64,000 bases of DNA from DATBSK01 sp964501785 (GTDB lineage Bacteria; Actinomycetota; Acidimicrobiia; IMCC26256; PALSA-555), in assembly GCA_964501785.1 (NCBI GenBank), contig CAZCUD010000008.1, positions 1 through 64,000 on the forward strand, given 5' to 3'. Of the stretch, positions 8,008 through 16,400 are shown piece after piece; positions within the stretch are counted from its first letter, which is position 1; each line of letters opens with the position of its first letter. The notes beneath the pieces were generated by a model that was given only the letters and a program-made list of their open reading frames with translations, had not been told where the DNA came from and did not search any database. Position numbers and translations under genes: made by a program.

Positions 8008-8966
8008 CTCGAGGAATCCGCGCGCTCGTACGCGTGCACGATGTCCTGCACGATGCGGTGGCGCACGACGTCGCCTCGCCCGAGCTCCACGAACTCCACC
8101 CCGTCGATGCCGGGCAGGATCTCACGCGCGGCGAGCAGGCCCGAGCGACCTCTCCCCTCGGGCAGGTCGATCTGCGTGACGTCGCCGGTCACGACCACCT
8201 TCGAGCCGAAGCCGATCCGCGTGAGGAACATCTTCATCTGCTCGGGCGTCGTGTTCTGCGCCTCGTCGAGGATGATGAACGAGTCGTTGAGCGTGCGGCC
8301 CCGCATGAAGGCGAGCGGCGCGACCTCGATGGTGCCGCGATCCATGAGCCGACCGACCGCCTCGGCGTCGAGCATGTCGTAGAGCGCGTCGTAGAGCGGT
8401 CGCAGGTAGGGATCGACCTTCGCGAGCACGTCACCCGGCAGGAACCCGAGGCGCTCCCCCGCCTCCACCGCGGGACGCGTGAGGATGATGCGATTGATCT
8501 CCTTCGCCTGGAGCGACTGCACGGCGAGCGCGACGGCGAGGTAGCTCTTGCCGGTGCCGGCCGGACCGATCGCGAACGTCACCGTGTGGTCGCGGACGGC
8601 GTCGATGTAGCGCTTCTGACCCGCGGTCTTGGGACGCACGGGCTTGCGACCCTTGAGGACCTCGGTGGAGAGGACCTCCGACGGTCGCTCGTCGGCCTTC
8701 AGCATCTCGATCGTGCGTCCGATCCCGTCGCGGTCGAGCGCGTGACCGCGCTCCACCAGCAGCACGAGCTCCTCGAACAGGCGACCGACCCGCTCGGCGT
8801 CGTCCGCCTCGCCGGTGATGTTGATCTCGTTGCCCCGGACGTGGATCGTCACGGGGAACGCCGCCTCGACGATCTTCAGCAGCTCGTCGCGTTGACCGAG
8901 CAGATCGACCATGAGGTGGTTCCCCGGGACGAGGACCTTGAGCTGCGTCGGCGACGGTACGGTCAC
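8004..8966 (-). CDS. PhoH-family ATPase (YbeZ-like)
   Basis: A 320-aa P-loop ATPase of the PhoH/YbeZ type, thought to act with YbeY in RNA metabolism. After an N-terminal domain of about 110 residues ('ITGEADDAERVGRLFEEL'), the Walker A 'GPAGTGKS' and Walker B 'FIILDEAQNTTPEQMKMFL' are complete, followed by 'KVVVTGDVTQIDLP'. GTG 8966 is used as the start, giving the normal length. It is the first gene of the phoH-ybeY-CorC-era run, and the palindromic repeat at 9006-9074 lies just upstream. Confidence 0.93.
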   Translation of the reverse strand: MTVPSPTQLKVLVPGNHLMVDLLGQRDELLKIVEAAFPVTIHVRGNEINITGEADDAERVGRLFEELVLLVERGHALDRDGIGRTIEMLKADERPSEVLSTEVLKGRKPVRPKTAGQKRYIDAVRDHTVTFAIGPAGTGKSYLAVALAVQSLQAKEINRIILTRPAVEAGERLGFLPGDVLAKVDPYLRPLYDALYDMLDAEAVGRLMDRGTIEVAPLAFMRGRTLNDSFIILDEAQNTTPEQMKMFLTRIGFGSKVVVTGDVTQIDLPEGRGRSGLLAAREILPGIDGVEFVELGRGDVVRHRIVQDIVHAYERADSSR

Positions 8967-9005
8967 GTCATCCGCAGCGTAGCGGTGGGATCGCCGGTCC
9001 GTCGC

Positions 9006-9074
9006 CTCAACTGCGTCGCTCGCTGCGGCGCGGGGTACCTGCGCCGCGGTCGTTCGCTCCGCCTGCTGACGCCC
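9006..9074. repeat. Dispersed palindromic repeat, copy 1
   Basis: A 69-bp unit between bldD-like (stop 9079) and phoH (start 8966). It is about 90% identical by eye to 37132-37199. Its centre forms a hairpin: GCGGCGC (9025-9031), a 9-nt loop containing GGTACC, GCGCCGC (9041-9047), extendable by G-U pairs. The second copy has the stem bases exchanged on both arms, so pairing is preserved. REP-like or a transcript-processing structure. Confidence 0.7.
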
Positions 9075-9078
9075 GCGT

Positions 9079-9588
9079 TCAGGTGACGGCGCGCAGGCCC
9101 ATCTCGTCGAGGCGCGAGGCGAGATCCTCGGGTCGCCGGCCCAGCACCGCCGCGAGCACCCGCACGTCGTCGCTGCGGATGGTCAGCATGCGGCCGTTGA
9201 AGTCCTGGCGCTGGAGCTGGATGGTCGCCGCGTAGCGGGCGAGCACGTGCGCGTCGGGCTCGTCGATCTGGTTGAGCCGCACGAGGTCGATCGTGTACCC
9301 GGCCATCCCGTCGCCGTCGCGACGAGCGGTGAGGTCGATGTCGACGTCGTCGTCACCCCGCGGGAGGAGCTGGTCGGCGGGGACGTCGTAGATCTCGGCG
9401 AGCCGGAGCAGGCGGCCGACGGAGAGCGCCCGCTCGCCCCGCTCGTAGGCGCCCAGCACCGAGGCCTTGAACTCCTTGCCGGAACGTGCCTCGACGTCGT
9501 GCAGCGACAGGCCCTGCTGGCGCCGGATGGCCCGCAGGCGTTCGCCGATCTGGACGGTCGGCTCGTTGATGATCTCGTCCCCAGCCAT
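9079..9588 (-). CDS. BldD-like XRE regulator with c-di-GMP signature
   Basis: A 169-aa DNA-binding regulator. Residues 10-75 form an XRE helix-turn-helix ('IGERLRAIRRQQGLSLHDVE', 'GAYERGERALSVGRLLRLAE') close to BldD, the developmental repressor of Streptomyces. The C-terminal domain carries RQD-(8 residues)-RSDD (about 131-145), an exact fit to the RxD-x8-RxxD motif through which BldD binds c-di-GMP dimers. ATG 9588 follows a 118-nt gap after rsmE holding a possible -10 (TACCCT on the minus strand, plus 9667-9672). It stands alone between rsmE and the repeat. Assignment as a BldD homologue is firm; its regulon is unknown. Confidence 0.85.
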   Translation of the reverse strand: MAGDEIINEPTVQIGERLRAIRRQQGLSLHDVEARSGKEFKASVLGAYERGERALSVGRLLRLAEIYDVPADQLLPRGDDDVDIDLTARRDGDGMAGYTIDLVRLNQIDEPDAHVLARYAATIQLQRQDFNGRMLTIRSDDVRVLAAVLGRRPEDLASRLDEMGLRAVT

Positions 9589-9706
9589 GGTTCCCTTGCT
9601 GCCCCAGCCGATCGCCGACCCTCGAGGTCGAGTCGATCGCTCGCTCGTGGAATTGCCCCACCGCTGAGGGTAGCAGGATCACCCCCAAGTTGCCCACCCT
9701 CCGTGG

Positions 9707-10504
9707 TCAATACGCGTCAGTGGGCCCCTGGCGGTCTCCCGGAGTGGCCGCCCGGCGGCGGGCGGTGAGCACCGCCGCAGCGGCCACCGCAGCCGTCTCG
9801 GCCCGCAGCACGAACGGGCCGACGGCGACCCGGGGCGCCTCGGCGAGGCCCTCGGCCTCGGAGGGGTCGAACCCGCCCTCGGGTCCGACGAGGAGCGTCC
9901 AGCCGTCGGGCCCCGGGGCGGGAGCGTCGTCCGCACCACCGGTCGTCTCGGCCCGCTCGGCGACGACGAGTCCGTCCCCGGCGGCGGCGAGCGCCTCGGC
10001 GAGCCCGCACGGCGCGCCGATCGACGCGATGCGGGCGCGACGCGCCTGGCACGCCGCCTCCCGGGCGACCCGACCGAGACGGACGACGAGCTCGCGGGCC
10101 CGGTCGCCGCGCACCCGCACGACCGAACGGGCCGTGAGCACGGGGGTGATCTCGTCGACGCCGAGCTCGCTGAGCTGACGTACCACCGTCTCGGGCTTCT
10201 GACCCTTCGTGAGGGCGAACGCGACGCAGAGGCGCGGCACGAAGCGCGGCTCGGTCCGCGGCCCCCCGGTCGCGACGACCTGGACCTCACCGCGTCCGAC
10301 CGCGTCGACCGCGTACGGCCGCCACGTGCCCTGCCCGTCGGCGAGGGTCAGCGCCTCTCCCACCTCGATGCGACGCACCCGGGCGAGGTGGTGCCCGTCG
10401 TCACCGTCGATCGAGACCCGGTCGGCGAGCACGTCGGTGAACGTGTGGGCCGCGGCACCGGCCTCGGCCGCGAGCTCGACCGCGCGACCTTCACCGTCCG
10501 GCAC
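9707..10504 (-). CDS. rsmE: 16S rRNA m3U1498 methyltransferase RsmE
   Basis: A 265-aa SPOUT methyltransferase that methylates N3 of U1498 of 16S rRNA. The N-terminal PUA-like part ('DDGHHLARVRRIEVGEALTL') is followed by the knotted C-terminal domain with 'LVGPEGGFDPSEAEGL' and 'VGPFVLRAETAAVAAA', the AdoMet-binding trefoil signatures. GTG 10504 (VPDGEGRAVEL) is chosen because it lies 11 nt past the dnaJ stop and gives the usual length; longer in-frame versions read back through dnaJ. It follows hrcA and dnaJ in one transcription direction. Confidence 0.93.
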   Translation of the reverse strand: MPDGEGRAVELAAEAGAAAHTFTDVLADRVSIDGDDGHHLARVRRIEVGEALTLADGQGTWRPYAVDAVGRGEVQVVATGGPRTEPRFVPRLCVAFALTKGQKPETVVRQLSELGVDEITPVLTARSVVRVRGDRARELVVRLGRVAREAACQARRARIASIGAPCGLAEALAAAGDGLVVAERAETTGGADDAPAPGPDGWTLLVGPEGGFDPSEAEGLAEAPRVAVGPFVLRAETAAVAAAAVLTARRRAATPGDRQGPTDAY

Positions 10505-10515
10505 GGCGGAGTGGC

Positions 10516-11628
10516 CTACTGGAACGCGGAGCGCAGCTTGGAGAAGACGCCCTTCTCGGGCGGCGCGACCGCTTCGCCCCGCAGCTCGGCCAGCCGGTGG
10601 AACAGCGCGGCCTCGTCGTCGCTCATCTTCGTCGGGACCTCGACCTCGACGCGCACCATCAGGTCGCCGCGTCCGCGCCCCCGCAGGGACGGGATGCCGG
10701 CCCCCTTGACGCGGAACACCTGCCCCGGCTGGGTGCCCGGCGGGACCGTGAGCTCGTGGTCGTCCTCGAGCGTCGGCACCGCGACGACCGCGCCGAGCGC
10801 CGCCTGCGCGACCGAGATGCGCTGGACCCGCACGAGGTGCTCGCCCTGCCGCTCGAACTCGGTGCTGGGCGCGACCCGGATCGTGACGTAGAGGTCGCCG
10901 GGCGGACCGCCCCGCGGTGCCGCCGCGCCGCGGCCGCCGAGACGGAGTCGCTGACCGTCGTCGACCCCGGCCGGGACCTCGACCTCGATGGTGCGGTCGG
11001 CCAGCACGCGGCCGTCGCCGCGACAGTCGCGACACGGCGTGAGGATCTGGCGCCCCGTGCCGGCGCAGACGCGACACGGCGCCGCAGTCACGACCTGGCC
11101 GAGGATCGATCGCCGGACCTGGCGGACCTCCCCGCTGCCGGCGCACTCGTCGCAGCGGCTCGGATGGGTGCCGGGCTCGCATCCCGAACCGTCGCACCGC
11201 GAGCAGGAGACCGGCAGCCGCACGTCGATCGCCACCGTGGCGCCGAAGGCGGCCCCCGCGAGGTCGAGCTCCACGACGGCCTCCGCGTCGGGGCCGCGCT
11301 CGGGCCCCGACGGTCCGCGGCGCATGCCGAACGCGTCGCCACCGAAGAACGCGTCGAAGATGTCGCCGAAGCCGAACGGATCGCCCGCCGCCTGCCCGGC
11401 TCCCGCGCCGCGCGGCGCGCCCTCACCGAACAGGTCGTAGCGACGGCGACGCTCGGGATCGCCGAGCGTCTCGTACGCGACGCTGATCTCCTTGAACCGC
11501 TCTTCGGCCTGCGGGTCGTCCGGGTTGCCGTCGGGGTGGTAGCGGCGCGCGAGGTCGCGGAACGCCCGCTTGATGTCGGCGTCGGTGGCCGAACGGTCGA
11601 CGCCGAGCACCTCGTAGTAGTCGGTCAC
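10516..11628 (-). CDS. dnaJ: Chaperone DnaJ
   Basis: A 370-aa full-length type I Hsp40. The J domain (1-70) has the HPD tripeptide in 'RRYHPDGN'. A short G/F-rich linker follows ('GFGDIFDAFFGGDAFG'), then a zinc-binding domain with four CxxCxGxG repeats (CSRCDGSG, CDECAGSG, CRVCAGTG, CRDCRGDG), and the C-terminal substrate domain. GTG 11628 (VTDYYEVLG) is the start; GAGGAC upstream can serve as ribosome-binding site. It lies 13 nt behind hrcA and so comes under the CIRCE operator. This hrcA-linked copy may be the second actinobacterial DnaJ (DnaJ2-type) rather than the dnaK-operon one. Confidence 0.96.
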   Translation of the reverse strand: MTDYYEVLGVDRSATDADIKRAFRDLARRYHPDGNPDDPQAEERFKEISVAYETLGDPERRRRYDLFGEGAPRGAGAGQAAGDPFGFGDIFDAFFGGDAFGMRRGPSGPERGPDAEAVVELDLAGAAFGATVAIDVRLPVSCSRCDGSGCEPGTHPSRCDECAGSGEVRQVRRSILGQVVTAAPCRVCAGTGRQILTPCRDCRGDGRVLADRTIEVEVPAGVDDGQRLRLGGRGAAAPRGGPPGDLYVTIRVAPSTEFERQGEHLVRVQRISVAQAALGAVVAVPTLEDDHELTVPPGTQPGQVFRVKGAGIPSLRGRGRGDLMVRVEVEVPTKMSDDEAALFHRLAELRGEAVAPPEKGVFSKLRSAFQ

Positions 11629-11641
11629 GATGCGACGGTCC

Positions 11642-12700
11642 TCACGAGAGGTGCCGACCGAGCTGTTGTGACACGGCCGAGACCGCGGCGAGCGCGTGGC
11701 GGTAGTCCATCCGGGTCGGGCCGAGCACGCCGACGACACCGATGGGCACGCCGTCGACCGCGTAGGGCGCGAGCACGATCGAGCAGTCACGCAGCTCGTC
11801 GAGCGGGTTCTCGGAGCCGATGCTCACGCGAAGCCCCTGGTCGAGGAGCTCACGCACGAGCGACACCACCACGACCTGGTGCTCGAGCATCTCGAGCAGG
11901 CGCGACGCGCGCTCGGAGGTCTCGAACGCGGATCCTTCTGCCGCCAGCCGACTCGCGCCACCGACGAACAGATGCTCCGGCTCGGCACCCGCGCGTGACG
12001 TGAGCGCGTCACGCGCCGTGCTCACGAGCGCGTCGACGTCGGCATCGCCCGTCGTCGGGACCGAGGGGAGCCCCGTCCAGGTCGCACCCTTGAGGTGACG
12101 GTCGAGGACAGCCGTCGCGGCGCCGACGCGCGCGTCGTCGACCCCGGCTTCGAGCGAGAGCACGCTCTTCTCGATCGCACCGTCGGAGAGCACGGCGACG
12201 ACGAGCACCACGTCGGGCTGCAGCGAGACGAGCTGCACGCTGCGGACGACGGCGGCATCGTGCTGGGGAGCGACGACCATGGCCGCGTGCTGGCTGACCG
12301 ACGACAGGAGCTGGCTCGTCTCGTGGAGCAGCTCCTCCAGCGCGGCGTGCGCCGAGGCGAAGAACTCCGAGACGGCTCGGTGCTGGGTCGCCGGCAGCCC
12401 GCCCTGCTCGGTGAAGTTGTCGACGAAGTAGCGGTAGCCGCGGTCGGTCGGCACCCGCCCCGCAGAGGTGTGGGGCTGGGCGAGGTACCCCTCGCGCTCG
12501 AGGACCGTCATCTCGTTGCGGACGGTCGCGCTCGAGACCCCCAGGCGACTCGCCCGGGCGATCGTGCCGGACCCGACCGGCTGGGCGGTCTCCACGTACT
12601 CCTCGACGACGGCCTTGAGGATCGCGGCCTTGCGCTCGTCCAGGTCGGCGTCCGAGGAGTCGGCGGGGGCGTCCACGGGAGACGGCTTCGGGGTGTCCAT
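11642..12700 (-). CDS. hrcA: Heat-inducible transcription repressor HrcA
   Basis: A 352-aa repressor of heat-shock genes. The N-terminal winged helix is seen as 'AILKAVVEEYVETAQPVGS' and 'LGVSSATVRNEMTVLEREGY', and the following 'HTSAGRVPTDRGYRYFVD' is diagnostic. A GAF-like middle/C-terminal domain ends 'VLGPTRMDYRHALAAV'. ATG 12700 is preferred; GTG 12706 two codons upstream lies inside the operator. It is co-transcribed with dnaJ and rsmE, and the CIRCE element abutting its start means HrcA represses its own operon. Confidence 0.96.
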   Translation of the reverse strand: MDTPKPSPVDAPADSSDADLDERKAAILKAVVEEYVETAQPVGSGTIARASRLGVSSATVRNEMTVLEREGYLAQPHTSAGRVPTDRGYRYFVDNFTEQGGLPATQHRAVSEFFASAHAALEELLHETSQLLSSVSQHAAMVVAPQHDAAVVRSVQLVSLQPDVVLVVAVLSDGAIEKSVLSLEAGVDDARVGAATAVLDRHLKGATWTGLPSVPTTGDADVDALVSTARDALTSRAGAEPEHLFVGGASRLAAEGSAFETSERASRLLEMLEHQVVVVSLVRELLDQGLRVSIGSENPLDELRDCSIVLAPYAVDGVPIGVVGVLGPTRMDYRHALAAVSAVSQQLGRHLS

Positions 12701-12726
12701 TGGCACTCAATGGTACCGAGTGCCAG
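12700..12726 (-). promoter_or_regulatory. CIRCE operator overlapping the hrcA promoter
   Basis: TTGGCACTC-N9-GAGTGCCAG matches the CIRCE consensus (TTAGCACTC-N9-GAGTGCTAA) with a perfect 8-bp inverted repeat and the exact 9-nt spacer. On the minus strand the spacer holds TACCAT (plus 12710-12715), a TANNNT -10 box 9 nt before ATG 12700. HrcA binding would therefore cover the -10 region itself. Confidence 0.9.
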
Positions 12727-12744
12727 CCGCTGCGGGCGCCGGTC

Positions 12745-13932
12745 TCACGGCGCCGCCCCCGCGGGGTTGGCCCGGACGGGCATGAAGCGAGCGAGCCGGC
12801 GCGTGTTCGCGGCGAGCAGCGGCGCGCCCAGGGCGAGCACGAGGACGTACCCCGCGACGAACGAGCCGATCCGCGGGTCGAGACCGGCCGCGATCGCCAG
12901 CGAGGCGAGGACGAGCGCGAACTCCCCTCGGGCGAGGACCGTGAAGCCGATGTTGGCTGCGGCTCGTTGCCCGTACCCATAGATGCGGGCCGTGAGCACC
13001 CCCGCGGTCACGTTGAGCACCAGGCTCATCGCGACCGCGATCGCGATCGGGCCCGCCACCGACGCGAGGTCGTTGGGATCGATCGTGAGACCGAACGCGA
13101 AGAAGAACAGCGCACCGAAGGTGTCGCGCAACGGCAGCACGAGCTTCTTCACCCGACCGCTGACCGGGCTGTCCGCGAGCACCAGGCCGATCATGAACGC
13201 GCCGATCGCGTCCGAGACGCCGGCCGCGTGCGCGAGCCCCGCGACGAGCACGGCCAGGCCGACGAAGCACACGGTGAGCAGCTCGTCGTCGTCGGTCTCG
13301 AGCAGCCGACCGACGAGCCGGGATCCGTAGCGAGCGATGAGGGTGAGCGCGAGGAGGAACCCGAACGCCTTCCCGATCGACGCGAGCGCCGCGCCCACGC
13401 CCTGGACGTCCCCGAGCACCGGCTGGAGCGCGGCGAGGTACAGGGCGAGGAACAGGTCCTCGACGACGATGATGCCGAGGATCGCGCGCGTCTCGGGGTT
13501 GGCGAGCCGGCGCAGCTCGACGAGCAGCTTCGTGACGATCGCCGAGGAAGAGATGCCGACGATCCCGGCGATGACGAGCGCCTCGCGATCGCCCCAGCCG
13601 AGCGCGAACCCCAGCGCGAGGCCACCGCCGATGTTCAGGGCGAGGTAGATCGCACCGACCGTGATCAGGCGACGGCCACCGTCGACGAGGTCGCCGATCG
13701 AGAACTCGAGCCCGAGGTAGAAGAGGAGGAGCACCAGCCCGAGCGTGGCGACGAGCTCGAGCTCGCCCGGGTCCTGGACGAGGTCGATGCCGGGCGTGTG
13801 GGGCCCGAAGATGATCCCCGCGACCATGAAGAGCGGGATCGTGGGGAGGCCGAACCGCACTCCCATGCGTCCCAGCACGCCCGCGGCGAGCAGGGCCGCG
13901 CCGAGCGCGATGAGCGACGACTGCAGGTCCAT
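12745..13932 (-). CDS. CPA2-family K+/H+ antiporter (KhtU-like)
   Basis: A 395-aa cation/proton antiporter membrane domain (Na_H_Exchanger, KefB/KhtU type) with about 12 hydrophobic segments, e.g. 'LGLVLLLFYLGLEFSIGDL' and 'GIVGISSSAIVTKLL'. The protein stops after the membrane domain with no attached TrkA-N/NAD domain, unlike KefB/KefC. The missing regulatory part is supplied by the separate KhtT-like gene 4 nt upstream, the arrangement of the KhtTU system. Expected to export K+ in exchange for H+. Cation selectivity is inferred from the partner gene. The 3' end lies close to the hrcA CIRCE element. Confidence 0.85.
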   Translation of the reverse strand: MDLQSSLIALGAALLAAGVLGRMGVRFGLPTIPLFMVAGIIFGPHTPGIDLVQDPGELELVATLGLVLLLFYLGLEFSIGDLVDGGRRLITVGAIYLALNIGGGLALGFALGWGDREALVIAGIVGISSSAIVTKLLVELRRLANPETRAILGIIVVEDLFLALYLAALQPVLGDVQGVGAALASIGKAFGFLLALTLIARYGSRLVGRLLETDDDELLTVCFVGLAVLVAGLAHAAGVSDAIGAFMIGLVLADSPVSGRVKKLVLPLRDTFGALFFFAFGLTIDPNDLASVAGPIAIAVAMSLVLNVTAGVLTARIYGYGQRAAANIGFTVLARGEFALVLASLAIAAGLDPRIGSFVAGYVLVLALGAPLLAANTRRLARFMPVRANPAGAAP

Positions 13933-13936
13933 CGCC

Positions 13937-14443
13937 TCAACCGATCACTCGCTCGAGGAACCCCGTCCAGTCCTGCGGGCGCCCGATCGCGACGATCTGG
14001 TCACCGGGGTGCATCACCTCGTGCGGCTCCGGCGCGATGACCGACGACCCGTCCGCGCGGACGATCGCGGCGACGGTCATGCGGGTCTGGCGCCGGATCT
14101 CCAGATCGGCGATCGACCGGTCGGCGGCCGGCGACTCCGGTCGCACCGTCGCCCAGTCGATCAGCAGGCCGCCGATGACGGCCTCGACCTGGGCCACGGC
14201 CAGCGGCTTGAAGTACGCCCCGGCGAGGACCGACCCGAGGCGGCGCGCCTGGTCGTCGCTCAGCGTGACGAAGGCGGTCGGCTCCTCCGGGTCGTCGTCG
14301 GGCTTCAGGACGTAGACGTCGCGCCGGCCGGTGTGGTGCAGGACCACGGTCAGCCGATCGCCGTCGGACGCCGCGATCGTGTAGCTGCGCCCGATGCCGG
14401 GCAGATCCTGTTCGAAGATGTCGCCGTTCACGGCACTGCTCAC
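13937..14443 (-). CDS. KhtT-like regulatory subunit with TrkA-C (RCK_C) domain
   Basis: A 168-aa soluble protein. The N-terminal half ('LPGIGRSYTIAASDGDRLTV', 'GRRDVYVLKPDDDPEEP') matches the KhtT type, and residues 85-165 form a TrkA-C domain ('SSVIAPEPHEVMHPGDQIVA'). In Bacillus, KhtT binds cyclic di-AMP and gates the antiporter KhtU; the ligand here is unproven. GTG 14443 is taken as start, with GTG four codons later as an alternative. It ends 4 nt before the antiporter gene, so the two form one unit. Confidence 0.83.
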   Translation of the reverse strand: MSSAVNGDIFEQDLPGIGRSYTIAASDGDRLTVVLHHTGRRDVYVLKPDDDPEEPTAFVTLSDDQARRLGSVLAGAYFKPLAVAQVEAVIGGLLIDWATVRPESPAADRSIADLEIRRQTRMTVAAIVRADGSSVIAPEPHEVMHPGDQIVAIGRPQDWTGFLERVIG

Positions 14444-14470
14444 CTCTGGTCGGGGTCGTCGCTCGATCGA

Positions 14471-15565
14471 TCATGCCGCGGCGACCAGCAGGCGCGCGGT
14501 GATATCGCTCGCCAGCAGGCGACCGCGACGCGTCAGCACCGCGCGCGTGTCGACGATCTCGAGCGCGCCGTCGGCTGCCAGCGCTCGTGCCTCGCGACGC
14601 ATCGCGTCGGTGAGCGCGGCACCGCCGCGCGTGCGCAACGCGAGGGTGAACCGCTCTTCTGCCCGCCCCGTGGCGTCGAGTCGCTCCTCGCCGCCGCACG
14701 GATCGCGGCCTTCCCTGATGCGCTCGACGTACCGCTCCGGGGTCCGAACGTTCCACCAGCGCCGACCGCCGACATGGCCGTGCGCGGCACACCCGATCGC
14801 CACGTAGTCCCCACCGCGCCACGTGTGGAGGTTGTGCCGGCACTCGTGGCCCGACCGCGCCCAGTTCGACACCTCGTACCACGCCATGCCCGCCGCCCCG
14901 AGCACGTCGTCGGCGATCTCGTACTTCGCGGCCTGGTCGTCGTCGACCGGCGCCGGCGCGCCCTCGGCGACCGCCCGCCCCAGCGCGGTGGCCGGCTCGA
15001 CCGTGAGCGCGTAGGCGCTCACGTGCGGCGGCCCGAGGTCGACGGCGCGCTCCAGGGTCGTCCGCCAGTCGTCGAGCGACTCGCCCGGTGTGCCGTAGAT
15101 GAGGTCGACGTTGAACGTGTCGAACCCCGCCGACCGCGCGGCGGAGACCGCCCGATCGACTCCCGCCGGATCGTGCGTGCGGCCCAGGGCCTCGAGCACG
15201 TGGGGCACCATCGACTGCACCCCGAACGAGAGACGCGTCACACCTCCGGACCGGTAGGCCGCCAGCTTCGCGGCGTCCACCGAGTCCGGGTTGCACTCGA
15301 CCGTCACCTCGGCATCGGGCGCGAGGGGGATGCGCTCGAGGATCGAGAGCAGGTCGGGTGCGTCCAGCAGCGACGGGGTGCCGCCGCCGAAGAAGACCGT
15401 GCTCGCCGCGGGGAGGGAGCCCGACGCGACCCGACGCTCGACGTCGACGCGGCACGCATCGACGTACTGCTCGATCAGGTGCGCGCGATCGGTCCAGGTG
15501 GCGAAGTCGCAGTAGTCGCAGCGGGATGCACAGAACGGGATGTGCACGTAGACGCCGAGCGACAC
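14471..15565 (-). CDS. hemW: Radical SAM heme chaperone HemW
   Basis: A 364-aa radical SAM protein. The [4Fe-4S] motif CxxxCxxC appears at residues 12-19 ('FCASRCDYCDF') followed by the typical 'FFGGGTPSLL'. The C-terminal HemW domain contains 'HNLHTWRGGDYVAIGCAAHG', which separates HemW from true oxygen-independent coproporphyrinogen oxidase HemN (HemN has an extra N-terminal Cys context). HemW inserts or delivers heme to target proteins. GTG 15565 gives the standard short lead. In many actinobacteria hemW sits between lepA and hrcA; here an ECF sigma module and an acyl-CoA dehydrogenase pair interrupt that order. Confidence 0.92.
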   Translation of the reverse strand: MSLGVYVHIPFCASRCDYCDFATWTDRAHLIEQYVDACRVDVERRVASGSLPAASTVFFGGGTPSLLDAPDLLSILERIPLAPDAEVTVECNPDSVDAAKLAAYRSGGVTRLSFGVQSMVPHVLEALGRTHDPAGVDRAVSAARSAGFDTFNVDLIYGTPGESLDDWRTTLERAVDLGPPHVSAYALTVEPATALGRAVAEGAPAPVDDDQAAKYEIADDVLGAAGMAWYEVSNWARSGHECRHNLHTWRGGDYVAIGCAAHGHVGGRRWWNVRTPERYVERIREGRDPCGGEERLDATGRAEERFTLALRTRGGAALTDAMRREARALAADGALEIVDTRAVLTRRGRLLASDITARLLVAAA

Positions 15566-15614
15566 CCCTGCATCGTCGCGCGCGTCGCTCGCTCGACCGC
15601 CCCGTGGGTGTGCG

Positions 15615-16400
15615 TCAGGCGTAGCTGCCCTCGAGCAGCTTCTCGGCGCTGGGGGTCGACGACCCGGGAGCCGCCTCGTCGCTGATCATGAACCCGAGGC
15701 AGCCCTCGGGCGCGTGGAACGCGGCGACGTCGACGGACCGACCGAGCACGGCGGTCGGCAGCATGTCGGGGTTCGCGGGATCGCCGGTCAGGGCCCACAG
15801 CTGGTAAGTGCGATCCGCCGCGAGGCGGGGCACGTGGTGACCCATGACGAACCCGCTGCCGTCGGGCATCGTCACCACCGTCGCCGTCATGTCCGACGCG
15901 CTGGACTCGAGCTCGAGCATGCGGGCTCGCGGGTCGGTGGCCGCGGCGGCGGCCGCGCTGCGCATCCGGTCGTCGGCGACGCGCGCGGCGACCTCGTCGA
16001 GGCGCTCTTCCTGGCGCGACATCTCGTCGGTCAGCAGGAACGCCGTGACCGAGGCCGCGACCGCGCTCACTGCGGCAACTCCCACGGCCACCTTCACGAC
16101 CAACCCGCGACCGGGTCGACCGTTGCGCGCCGCGCGGGCCGGTGCGAGCGGGAGGACGAGGCGCGGGGGCTCGACGTCGAGCGAGCCCTCGATCCGTGCC
16201 CACAGCGCGTCGGGCGCGGGCACCCCGCCCTGGTACGCGAGCAGCGCGACCGCCTCTCGCAGCTGCGCCAGCTCGCGCCGTGCGGTCTCCGATCGCTCGA
16301 GGTGCGCCTCGACCTGGTCGCGCTCGTCGCCGTCGACGGCGTCGAGCGCGTACGCGCCGAGGAGCTCGTCGAGCTCGGCGGGGGTCAGCTCTCGAGCCAC
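15615..16400 (-). CDS. RskA-type anti-sigma factor
   Basis: A 261-aa single-pass membrane protein. The N-terminal anti-sigma domain (about 1-85, 'LDELLGAYALDAVDGDE', 'LAQLREAVALLAYQ') resembles RskA. A transmembrane helix near 105-130 ('VAVGVAAVSAVAASVTAFLL') leads to a coiled stretch and an extracytoplasmic RskA domain ('YQLWALTGDPANPDMLPTA'). GTG 16400 overlaps the sigma gene by 16 nt, pointing to balanced translation. It should hold the upstream sigma factor at the membrane until released by proteolysis; that behaviour is known for RskA and inferred here. No zinc anti-sigma HxxxCxxC motif is present. Confidence 0.85.
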   Translation of the reverse strand: MARELTPAELDELLGAYALDAVDGDERDQVEAHLERSETARRELAQLREAVALLAYQGGVPAPDALWARIEGSLDVEPPRLVLPLAPARAARNGRPGRGLVVKVAVGVAAVSAVAASVTAFLLTDEMSRQEERLDEVAARVADDRMRSAAAAAATDPRARMLELESSASDMTATVVTMPDGSGFVMGHHVPRLAADRTYQLWALTGDPANPDMLPTAVLGRSVDVAAFHAPEGCLGFMISDEAAPGSSTPSAEKLLEGSYA

